A stretch of 6,217 nucleotides of DNA from an uncultured Treponema sp. (lineage in GTDB: Bacteria; Spirochaetota; Spirochaetia; Treponematales; Treponemataceae): contig CAKZZK010000314.1 of the NCBI GenBank assembly GCA_937885235.1, positions 1 through 6,217 of the forward strand. Reading direction: 5' to 3'. Of this stretch, positions 1 to 5,268 are shown in pieces. The notes beneath the pieces are model-generated. The model was not told the DNA's origin, searched no databases, and saw only the letters and a program-made list of their open reading frames with translations. A program made the position numbers and the translations under genes. Each line of letters starts with the position of its first letter. Within the stretch, counting starts at the first letter, position 1.

Positions 1-15
1 TATGAATCTTTGATT

Positions 16-49
16 GTGCCTGCAAAAAAGAGACTTTTTCAGCAGGCAC
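16..49. repeat. Inverted-repeat hairpin at the lipoprotein gene's 3' end
   Basis: GTGCCTGC at 16-23 and GCAGGCAC at 42-49 are perfect 8-bp inverted arms. Between them AAAAAG (25-30) and CTTTTT (34-39) pair again around an AGA loop, so the whole unit folds into one long interrupted hairpin. The last three codons and the stop codon of the minus-strand lipoprotein gene lie inside it. Neither strand has a T-run after the outer arm, so it is not a canonical intrinsic terminator. It may instead mark or protect the mRNA 3' end. The pairing is seen directly; the role is inferred. Confidence 0.5.
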
Positions 50-698
50 TAATTACAAGCACATACTTGCTTTGCCATACGTGCATTTCATCATCATAAA
101 CCCATCCACAATAGCTGAAATCTTGAGCATCCACCTTTTTTATCATGATAAGTCCGTTTAACACTTTCCATTGAACAGGAAGATTTGTCGCTCCAGTATA
201 AGAAGTCACTGTCAGAGTTCCATTGCTCTCGACAACAACAGTCTTTACAATTTGTCCGTCTTTTTCATATATCCATTTACCGCAGAAACCGTTTTGTCCG
301 TTTTCCTTTACATAGTAGTCGGTTTCAAGAAGACGAATTTCATCGTTGACATGTCGGAGCGAATAGTTTTCTGTTCTTGAACTAGTCGTAAATACCAGTA
401 CATCACCATCGTAAGCTATAGTACCCGCAGAGCTATCTCCGAGCATAATGCTTCCTGTCGTTCCATCAGAACCAAATACGATGGTATAGGAGCTAGAGCT
501 TCTGGTTGGAGATGCCAAGGAAAAACTCTTTCCCGCAACTTCATTTGTGCTTACTGTCGTTACGTTTGCCGCAGAATTTACATCACCACTGTTGTTGCTG
601 CTACTGCTGTCATCACTGCTCTCATTCTGGCAAGAAATATATGCCACTATCAACAAGACCGCAGATATGATTCCCACGAATTTCCTCAAACTTTTCAT
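39..698 (-). CDS. Small putative lipoprotein with two related beta-rich modules
   Basis: This 219-residue protein of unknown function is probably lipid-anchored to a membrane. Residues 1-22 form a signal peptide: basic MKSLRK, a hydrophobic core, then Y-I-S before Cys23, a relaxed spirochaete-type lipobox. Residues 24-55 are a Ser/Asn/Asp-rich low-complexity tether. The rest looks beta-rich and contains two similar stretches, about 56-108 and 140-190. Each opens with G-K-aromatic, continues with a hydrophobic strand ending in DG or NG plus T (FGSDGT and VESNGT), and ends near a DG/NG-hydrophobic strand. This suggests an internal duplication resembling small lipocalin-like lipoprotein domains. 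The start is fixed by AGGAGG five bases before the ATG and by a strong promoter at 770-797. The gene diverges from the XRE regulator. No named family is recognised. Confidence 0.8.
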   Translation of the reverse strand: MKSLRKFVGIISAVLLIVAYISCQNESSDDSSSSNNSGDVNSAANVTTVSTNEVAGKSFSLASPTRSSSSYTIVFGSDGTTGSIMLGDSSAGTIAYDGDVLVFTTSSRTENYSLRHVNDEIRLLETDYYVKENGQNGFCGKWIYEKDGQIVKTVVVESNGTLTVTSYTGATNLPVQWKVLNGLIMIKKVDAQDFSYCGWVYDDEMHVWQSKYVLVISAC

Positions 699-769
699 AA
701 AATCCTCCTATCTCATAGATGATAAATATTAGGTGTTATATCCTTAAAGAAGATAACAATCTAAATGAT

Positions 770-797
770 ATTATACAACCTTTAAGGCAATAGTCAA
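770..797 (-). promoter_or_regulatory. Sigma70-type promoter of the lipoprotein gene
   Basis: Read on the minus strand, TTGACT (797-792) is followed after 16 bases by a perfect TATAAT (775-770). Transcription would begin near 763, giving a leader of about 65 nt with AGGAGG before the ATG at 698. The spacer contains CCTT-T-AAGG (779-787), a short inverted repeat that could be an operator. The -35 overlaps the candidate -35 of the divergent regulator gene. Confidence 0.7.
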
Positions 798-819
798 GGA
801 AAATCTAATAAAATAATAT
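791..819 (+). promoter_or_regulatory. Weak candidate promoter of the XRE regulator
   Basis: TAGTCA (791-796) and TAATAT (814-819) are 17 bases apart; each matches four of six sigma70 consensus positions. The start would fall near 826, leaving a leader of only about 14 nt. This fits the poor Shine-Dalgarno sequence (GGTTGGA) before the ATG at 840. The -35 lies on top of the lipoprotein promoter's -35, so the two genes may compete for polymerase or share a repressor site. Confidence 0.3.
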
Positions 820-839
820 GCTTATAGGTTGGATTTTAC

Positions 840-1163
840 ATGACAAAGGTGCAAGAATGTTTAGCGCAAAATATAAAGCAGTATCGAAAACTAAGAAATA
901 TGACGCAGGAACAGCTGGCAGAAAAAGCAGAGACAGCAACTAATTATATCGGAACTATCGAAATAGGCAAAAAGTTTCCCTCTCCCCAGATGATAGAAAG
1001 AATAGCTGATGCCTTGGATATTGATTCCCTTCTTCTTTTTCAAAGCAAGAGCACTCCCATTATAAATGTCATCCAACCGCCTGTTGACGTTTCCAAGCTG
1101 AAAGACATGCTCTGCAAAAAAATATCTACCGAGCTTGAGGCTTTCTTTACCCCAGAGCATTGA
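840..1163 (+). CDS. XRE-family (Cro/C1-type) helix-turn-helix regulator
   Basis: This is a 107-residue DNA-binding protein, probably a dimeric repressor or autoregulator in the cytoplasm. Residues 7-66 form the five-helix HTH_3 domain: N-I-K-Q-Y-R-K-L-R, then M-T-Q-E-Q-L-A-E-K-A (helix 2, 21-30), recognition helix TATNYIGTIE (32-41), and the typical PSPQMIERIADALDI stretch leading into the last helix. Residues 70-107 form a short tail, probably helical at 84-102, that matches no ligand or peptidase domain I recognise. The ATG is the first in frame, with only a weak ribosome site. The gene diverges from the lipoprotein gene and their promoters appear to overlap, so that gene is its most likely target. 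The bidirectional terminator at 1184-1214 follows. No phage integrase or toxin partner is visible nearby. Confidence 0.9.
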   Translation: MTKVQECLAQNIKQYRKLRNMTQEQLAEKAETATNYIGTIEIGKKFPSPQMIERIADALDIDSLLLFQSKSTPIINVIQPPVDVSKLKDMLCKKISTELEAFFTPEH

Positions 1164-1183
1164 TTTTTAATTAGTCTAAAACA

Positions 1184-1214
1184 AAAGCCCATTCCGCAGT
1201 TCGGAATGGGCTTT
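1184..1214. terminator. Bidirectional intrinsic terminator
   Basis: AAAGCCCATTCCG (1184-1196) and CGGAATGGGCTTT (1202-1214) form a perfect 13-bp stem with a 5-base loop. On the plus strand it closes the XRE gene, though only TTTGCTTAT follows. On the minus strand the T-run is better (CTTTTGTTTTAG), which fits termination of the minigene at 1241-1318. The stem is unambiguous; dual use is inferred from gene positions. Confidence 0.85.
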
Positions 1215-1240
1215 GCTTATCAGGTTTAAAACCGGCTCGT

Positions 1241-1318
1241 TTACTCTTCCACCTCTATCGTTATGCTCACTTTAGTTGAGCCTGTCGTGCCTGTTATGAC
1301 GGCGGTGCCTTCGTTCAT
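1241..1318 (-). CDS. Candidate 25-residue small protein (minigene)
   Basis: This short reading frame begins MNEGTAVITG and ends SITIEVEE before TAA. It is rich in Thr, Val, Ile and Gly, with an alternating pattern suggesting a beta-hairpin. It has no signal peptide or membrane segment. It has all the parts of a gene in compact order: extended -10 TGTTATACT (1353-1345), a predicted start near 1338, GGAGG six bases before the ATG, the stop, then a 13-bp-stem terminator about 27 bases on. The frame stays open upstream for eight further codons (V-K-S-E-W-R-K-A) to a TAG. It could therefore also be the surviving 3' end of a decayed larger surface-protein gene. No family is recognised, and coding is inferred from signals rather than homology. 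Confidence 0.42.
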   Translation of the reverse strand: MNEGTAVITGTTGSTKVSITIEVEE

Positions 1319-1344
1319 CGCTTTCCTCCATTCGCTCTTCACCT

Positions 1345-1353
1345 AGTATAACA
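1345..1353 (-). promoter_or_regulatory. Extended -10 promoter for the minigene
   Basis: On the minus strand TGTTATACT fits the extended -10 pattern TGnTATAAT with one mismatch. No convincing -35 stands 17 bases upstream, as is common for extended -10 promoters. It sits about 27 bases before the minigene ATG, leaving room for the GGAGG site. It lies back-to-back with the glyQS promoter region. Confidence 0.45.
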
Positions 1354-1419
1354 GTTCACACGGCAAAAAGTAACAAAAATCTTTAAAAGAGAAAATCAAA
1401 TAGCCTGTAACTGCAAATA

Positions 1420-1448
1420 TTGAGCTTCTCATAGCTTTGTGATATAAT
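1420..1448 (+). promoter_or_regulatory. Sigma70-type promoter of glyQS
   Basis: TTGAGC (1420-1425), a 17-base spacer and a perfect TATAAT (1443-1448) form a strong housekeeping promoter. An A/T-rich stretch at 1370-1400 could act as an UP element. The start would be near 1455, giving a leader of about 25 nt, far too short for a T-box riboswitch. Regulation by uncharged tRNA at this site is therefore unlikely. Confidence 0.75.
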
Positions 1449-1479
1449 CCTCCCATCAGAACAATATCAGGAGTTTTAT

Positions 1480-2931
1480 ATGGAAAAAGCAGTGAACCAT
1501 GACTGCACGCTCGACAAGATTATCAGCCTGTGCAAGAGACGCGGCTTTGTGTATCAGGCCAGTGAGATTTACGGCGGACAGGCGGGCGCATGGGATTATG
1601 GTCCCCTCGGTGTTGAGTTTAAGAGGAATATCCAGAATGCCTGGTGGAAATATATGACGCAGCTTCACGACGATGTGGTTGGCTTGGATTCTGCCATATT
1701 CCAGCATCACAAGACATGGGAAGCTTCCGGGCATGTCGCGCACTTTTCAGATCCCATGATTGACTGCACGGAATGCAAAGCCCGTTTCCGTGCCGACCAG
1801 TTGATAGAAGATTTCTGTGCTTCCCGCAACATCACCTCCGAAAAGCCCGTGGATACCATGAGCCACGAGGAGATGAAGGCGTTTATAGAAGAGAAGGGCA
1901 TCAACTGCCCAACTTGCGGCAAGCATAGTTATACCGATGTGCGTGAGTTCAACCTCATGTTCAAAACGCATTTGGGACCCGTTGCCAGCGAGACCTCGCT
2001 CATCTATCTGCGCCCCGAGACCTGTCAGGGCATCTTCACCGACTTCAAGAACATCGTGCAGTCCAACCGCATGAAGATTCCATTCGGTGTCGCGCAGGTG
2101 GGAAAATCCTTCCGCAACGAGATCATCTTTAAGAACTTCATCTTCCGCACCTGTGAGTTCGAGCAGATGGAGATGGAGTATTTCTGCAAGCCCGGCACCG
2201 ACGACGAGCATTTTGCCCGCTGGCGCAAGGAGCGCTGGAACTTCTACCTGAAATATGGCATCGCCGAGAAAAATCTCCAGTGGCATCATCATGACAAGCT
2301 CGCCCACTATGCCAAAGATGCTTACGATATTCAGTACAACTTCCCGATTGGATTTGAGGAAATCGAAGGCATACACAACCGCACGGACTTTGACTTGAGC
2401 CAGCACACCAAGGTGAGCGGCAAAGATATGAATTTCATCGATCAGGAAGACGGCAACAAGAGTTATACGCCCTACGTCATTGAGACTTCCGCCGGTTTGA
2501 ACCGCAATTTCCTCGCCTTCCTCTGCGAAGCTTACGAAGAGCAGAATGTTGGCACCGATGGCAAAGATGACTACCGCACTGTCCTGCATCTTCACCCGCA
2601 GCTTGCCCCAGTGACGGTGGCGGTGCTTCCGCTCATGAAGAAAGACGGTCTTGCGGAAAAGGCGCAGAAAATCCGCCGCGCCCTCACGGAAGACTTCGTG
2701 ACTGACTATGACCAGAGCGGCACGGTGGGCAAGCGCTACCGCCGTCAGGATGAAATAGGCACGCCTTTCTGCGTGACGGTTGACTACGACACGATAACGG
2801 CGGACAACCCCAACTTTGACACAGTGACGGTTCGCTTCCGTGACAGCATGGCTCAGGAACGCGTAAAGCTTGGCGAGCTCTGCGGCTTTATCCACAACGC
2901 AATCAAAAACTATGCACCTGTAACGAAGTAG
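1480..2931 (+). CDS. glyQS: Glycyl-tRNA synthetase, alpha2 class II type
   Basis: The enzyme attaches glycine to tRNA-Gly using ATP, in the cytoplasm. At 483 residues it has the length and layout of the homodimeric (archaeal/eukaryotic-like) GlyRS, not the alpha2beta2 enzyme of many bacteria. The N-terminal motif-1 region carries AWDYGPLGVEFKRN (37-50). CTEC (96-99) and CPTC (143-146) form a four-cysteine, zinc-ribbon-like pair in the insertion between motifs 1 and 2. RPETCQG (178-184) and motif 2 FRNE (211-214) follow, and motif 3 lies at ETSAGLNRNFLAFL (335-348) with its Arg at 342. Residues from about 370 form the anticodon-binding domain. AGGAG six bases before the ATG sets the start. The aldo/keto reductase gene follows after 17 bases, probably in the same transcript. 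Nothing appears broken. Confidence 0.97.
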   Translation: MEKAVNHDCTLDKIISLCKRRGFVYQASEIYGGQAGAWDYGPLGVEFKRNIQNAWWKYMTQLHDDVVGLDSAIFQHHKTWEASGHVAHFSDPMIDCTECKARFRADQLIEDFCASRNITSEKPVDTMSHEEMKAFIEEKGINCPTCGKHSYTDVREFNLMFKTHLGPVASETSLIYLRPETCQGIFTDFKNIVQSNRMKIPFGVAQVGKSFRNEIIFKNFIFRTCEFEQMEMEYFCKPGTDDEHFARWRKERWNFYLKYGIAEKNLQWHHHDKLAHYAKDAYDIQYNFPIGFEEIEGIHNRTDFDLSQHTKVSGKDMNFIDQEDGNKSYTPYVIETSAGLNRNFLAFLCEAYEEQNVGTDGKDDYRTVLHLHPQLAPVTVAVLPLMKKDGLAEKAQKIRRALTEDFVTDYDQSGTVGKRYRRQDEIGTPFCVTVDYDTITADNPNFDTVTVRFRDSMAQERVKLGELCGFIHNAIKNYAPVTK

Positions 2932-2948
2932 GAATACAGAGGCATTTT

Positions 2949-3731
2949 ATGGAATACGTCGCCCTTGGAAATACGGATCTTCTCGTGAGCCGGATGGGCT
3001 TTGGTGCCATGAGTCTTGACTGCAAGGAAATAGAGGCTTTTGGTGACAAAGCAGATGAACAGGTCTGTGCGCTTGTGCGTCAGGCTTATGAGGCGGGAGT
3101 GAATTTCTTTGATACCGCCCATTCCACACCGTTGAGCGAGCGTCGGTTAGGGGCGGCGTTATTCGGCATCAGGCAGCATGTACTGCTTGCCACAAAGACC
3201 ACTGCGCGGGATGCCATCAGCCTGCGGCAAGAGCTCTCCGAGAGCCTTTCTGCACTGGAGACAGATACAATAGACTTGTATCAGCTGGAAAATCCGCAGT
3301 ACATACCGCAGGCAGAGGGCAGGGACGGGCTCTACGACGAGCTATCTTCCCTCAAAAAGCAGGGAAGAATCAAGCATTTCGGCCTGGTGACGGAAAGCCT
3401 GGAACTTGCCCGCGAAGCGGTGGAGAGCGGCCTGTACGAAACGGTGCAGTTTTCTTTCAATATGATTTCGGGGGCGGAGGCACTCAAGCTTGCCAGCCTC
3501 TGCGATGAAAAAGAAGTGGGATGCATTGCTATGCAGCCTTTGAACGGCGGCATCGTCAAAAACATCCCGCTTGCTTTGGGTTTTTACCGCCAGTATGAAC
3601 ACGTGGTCCCCGTCTGGGGGGTCCATACGACAGAAGAATTAAAACAAATTTTATACTTCAATGAACATCCGCCTGTCATCGACGAGCAATTCAAGACGGA
3701 AGTAAAAAAGCTCCGCGATTTTTTTAATTAG
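2949..3731 (+). CDS. Aldo/keto reductase-fold protein with an altered catalytic tetrad
   Basis: This 260-residue protein has the TIM-barrel sequence pattern of NAD(P)H-dependent aldo/keto reductases: LGNTDLLVSRMGFGAM at the start, FFDTA (53-57), LSERRLGAAL (62-71), ATK (81-83), IDLYQL (108-113), GRIKHFGL (139-146) and a QPLNGGIV loop (196-203). The usual tetrad is Asp-Tyr-Lys-His. Asp55 and Lys83 are present, but the Tyr position (five after Asp) is Thr60, and the His position in the family's LYQLH motif is Glu114. A His-to-Glu change is known in steroid 5-beta-reductases, but loss of Tyr is unusual. It is shorter than many relatives and has no C-terminal ferredoxin cysteines. AGAGG six bases before the ATG supports the start. 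It is probably cotranscribed with glyQS; substrate and activity are unknown. Confidence 0.88.
   Translation: MEYVALGNTDLLVSRMGFGAMSLDCKEIEAFGDKADEQVCALVRQAYEAGVNFFDTAHSTPLSERRLGAALFGIRQHVLLATKTTARDAISLRQELSESLSALETDTIDLYQLENPQYIPQAEGRDGLYDELSSLKKQGRIKHFGLVTESLELAREAVESGLYETVQFSFNMISGAEALKLASLCDEKEVGCIAMQPLNGGIVKNIPLALGFYRQYEHVVPVWGVHTTEELKQILYFNEHPPVIDEQFKTEVKKLRDFFN
3697..3725 (+). terminator. Possible terminator inside the last codons of the reductase gene
   Basis: CGGA-A-G (3697-3702) can pair with CTCCG (3711-3715) around an A-rich loop with one bulged A. Two bases (C3716, G3717) and A3718 separate it from seven T residues (3719-3725). The stem is short and lies in coding sequence. The same stretch, with A and T runs on both sides of a GC core, could also weakly stop transcription from the opposite side. 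No better terminator is seen between these two convergent genes. Confidence 0.3.
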
Positions 3732-5094
3732 TTTCACCTGCCTTTTTGAGCGAAGCAAGCGTGTCTGCCACCTCTTGTTTGTTGAGCACGCGGATAATCT
3801 TGAGCTTTGACATATCCACCTGTACGGGAGGCTTGTCTTCTTCTCCCAAAACTTGAACGAAAGGAGTGCGGGGGCTGCCGGGAGTTATATCCACAACCTG
3901 CGCAATCTTGCCGTTTGAGAGGTAGACGTATACGCCAATCGGGTAGAGCGAGATGCTGTAAAGCAGGGTCTTCATGATGGTACCGTCGTACTGGCGGTTG
4001 CTGTTTCTGAGCATTTCCACAAGCGCTTCGAATGTGGAGCGCTCTTCTTTGTAGCTCCGCGGCGCAGTGATGGCTTCGAAGGAGCAGGCAACAGCGATGA
4101 TTTTTGCGTAAAGAGAAATCTTGTCTCCCGAAACGTGGCGCGGGTAGCCGGAGCCGTTAATGCGCTCGTGGTGCTCCAGAACGGCAAGCTGGGCATTGAG
4201 GGAGAAATTCGCCTTTTTGAGGATATTGTAACTTACGATGGGATGCGTGTTCATCATAAGCTTTTCAGGCGCGGAAAGCTGTCTGTCGCTCATATAGAGC
4301 TGCGGCGGCAGGAAAATCATACCCACTTCGTGGAGCATACAGGCTATGCCCAGTTCCACCAGCTTTTCCTCATGCATTTTGAGCTGCAGGCCTATGTTGA
4401 TGGCGACAATGGTTGACCGCATGCTGTGGTTGATGAGGAAGTTCTGGTCTGCGACCTCCTGCATGGAGATAATGCGCAGCATATTGTTGCGGTTGTTTTT
4501 GATATATGTGCAGAGAGCCGCCACCCGCTTTGCTATTTCCTCGTTGTCGAAGGTCTTGTTCGTAGCGTAGTGGGTGTAGGTTTCGTTTATGAATTTCGTA
4601 TACTCATAGTACACTTTTTTTGCTTCTTCAAATGACTTGGAATCATAGGGAGTGGCTGCCAGCTTTGAGGGAGCGGGGGCTGCCTCGGGAGCAGGCTTAG
4701 CTTTCGTTTGTGCTTGCTGTATCTGTACCGGTTTGGGCGTCTCTGCCGCAGGGGCTGGCTGAGGTGCCGCTTTCTGCGTACTTGCGGGTTCGCTGTCTGA
4801 ACCGAGAAAGTCGTTTAAATCTACGGCTTCCGTCGCTGTGTCAATGCTTACGGCGGGCTTTGGCATCATGTGCATAATGCCGCCGCTCTTTTCTTCAACG
4901 TGTACGGTGGGAGGAATTGTCTGCTGAATTTTGCCTTCGGATTGAAGCTCTTCAAATCCCCATTCCTTCAGCATTTGAAGCTGACTTGCCTTGATCTTGC
5001 AGTGCGCCGGTAGCAGGAGAAACTCGTTGTCTAACAAAAGGTTTTCGGAAAAGATGTCGTCTTCTTTTAGTTCTTCGATTTTGTATGAATTCAT
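3724..5094 (-). CDS. HD-GYP-like signalling protein with a divergent metal site
   Basis: This 456-residue cytoplasmic protein resembles cyclic-di-GMP phosphodiesterases of the HD-GYP class. Residues 1-60 (MNSYKIEELKEDD, LLPAHCKI, LQMLKEWGFEEL) look like the DUF3391-type N-terminal domain. Residues about 85-150 are a Pro/Ala/Gln-rich linker. The HD-GYP domain runs from about 155 to 385, with NHSMRS (222-227), THP (283-285), EHHERINGSGYP (307-318) and PRSYKEE. The diagnostic HHE and GYP are intact. However, the HD pair is His-Glu (255-256) and the later conserved Asp (usual ADVFDA) is Cys337 in ACSFEA, so metal binding and catalysis may be changed or lost. ATG at 5094 is preferred over GTG at 5106 because GAGG lies six bases before the ATG. 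It overlaps the reductase gene by 8 bp tail to tail. Confidence 0.88.
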   Translation of the reverse strand: MNSYKIEELKEDDIFSENLLLDNEFLLLPAHCKIKASQLQMLKEWGFEELQSEGKIQQTIPPTVHVEEKSGGIMHMMPKPAVSIDTATEAVDLNDFLGSDSEPASTQKAAPQPAPAAETPKPVQIQQAQTKAKPAPEAAPAPSKLAATPYDSKSFEEAKKVYYEYTKFINETYTHYATNKTFDNEEIAKRVAALCTYIKNNRNNMLRIISMQEVADQNFLINHSMRSTIVAINIGLQLKMHEEKLVELGIACMLHEVGMIFLPPQLYMSDRQLSAPEKLMMNTHPIVSYNILKKANFSLNAQLAVLEHHERINGSGYPRHVSGDKISLYAKIIAVACSFEAITAPRSYKEERSTFEALVEMLRNSNRQYDGTIMKTLLYSISLYPIGVYVYLSNGKIAQVVDITPGSPRTPFVQVLGEEDKPPVQVDMSKLKIIRVLNKQEVADTLASLKKAGETN

Positions 5095-5111
5095 GACTAT
5101 CCTCACTCCCT

Positions 5112-5140
5112 AGTATCGGTGATTTATCGGATAATGTAAA
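5112..5140 (-). promoter_or_regulatory. Promoter of the HD-GYP gene, sigma70 and possible sigma28 overlap
   Basis: On the minus strand TTTACA (5140-5135), 17 bases and GATACT (5117-5112) make a plausible sigma70 promoter, but its start near 5105 leaves a leader of only about 11 nt. Within it TCCGATAA (5131-5124) matches the flagellar sigma28 -10 consensus GCCGATAA at seven of eight positions. It would start near 5117 and give a more normal leader before GAGG. Its -35 (TAGC at the right distance) is poor. CCGATA occurs twice, 12 bases apart. Which sigma factor is used cannot be settled from sequence. Confidence 0.45.
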
Positions 5141-5162
5141 GCCTTTGCTAAGGACGGCTCGC

Positions 5163-5198
5163 AAAAAAAATAAGGACCAAAGATACTCTTTGGCCCTT
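5163..5198 (-). terminator. Strong rho-independent terminator
   Basis: Read on the minus strand, AAGGGCCAAAGA pairs with TCTTTGGTCCTT around a GTA loop. This is a 12-bp stem with one G-U pair, followed by A and eight T residues (5170-5163). It lies 195 bases beyond the DUF115 stop codon, much farther than a simple gene end needs, and just before the HD-GYP promoter. It is therefore better explained as the end of the RNA predicted to start near 5328. Confidence 0.92.
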
Positions 5199-5219
5199 AA
5201 CATGAGAGGTAAAGAATTA

Positions 5220-5268
5220 CATTTTCTGACAGGCGTCTGGATGTCAAAGACACGTCTGTCAGAAAATG
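5220..5268. repeat. Long inverted repeat forming a stable hairpin
   Basis: CATTTTCTGACAG (5220-5232) and CTGTCAGAAAATG (5256-5268) are perfect 13-bp inverted arms. On the plus strand the stem extends through a G-U pair and three more pairs to 17 (5220-5236 with 5252-5268) around a 15-base loop. On the minus strand the G-U becomes an A-C mismatch. Each half also contains a GACA...TGTC inverted pair. Neither strand has a T-run after it, so it is not a terminator. It may be an RNA structural element or a protein-binding or REP-like unit. Confidence 0.7.

Noticed and set aside
171..380. Plus-strand 69-codon frame opposite the lipoprotein gene
   Set aside because: It is antisense to the lipoprotein reading frame, which has a signal peptide, strong ribosome site and promoter; the frame is a shadow.
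1449..1479. T-box riboswitch for glyQS
   Set aside because: The predicted leader is about 25 nt; there is no room for specifier and antiterminator stems.
1747..2895. Long minus-strand open frame of 382 codons opposite glyQS
   Set aside because: It lies wholly inside a clear, full-length glycyl-tRNA synthetase gene, matches no family pattern and is a codon-bias shadow.
5095..5106. GTG at 5106 as the HD-GYP start
   Set aside because: Only GGGA directly abuts it and it lies at or before the predicted transcription start, whereas ATG 5094 has GAGG at six bases.
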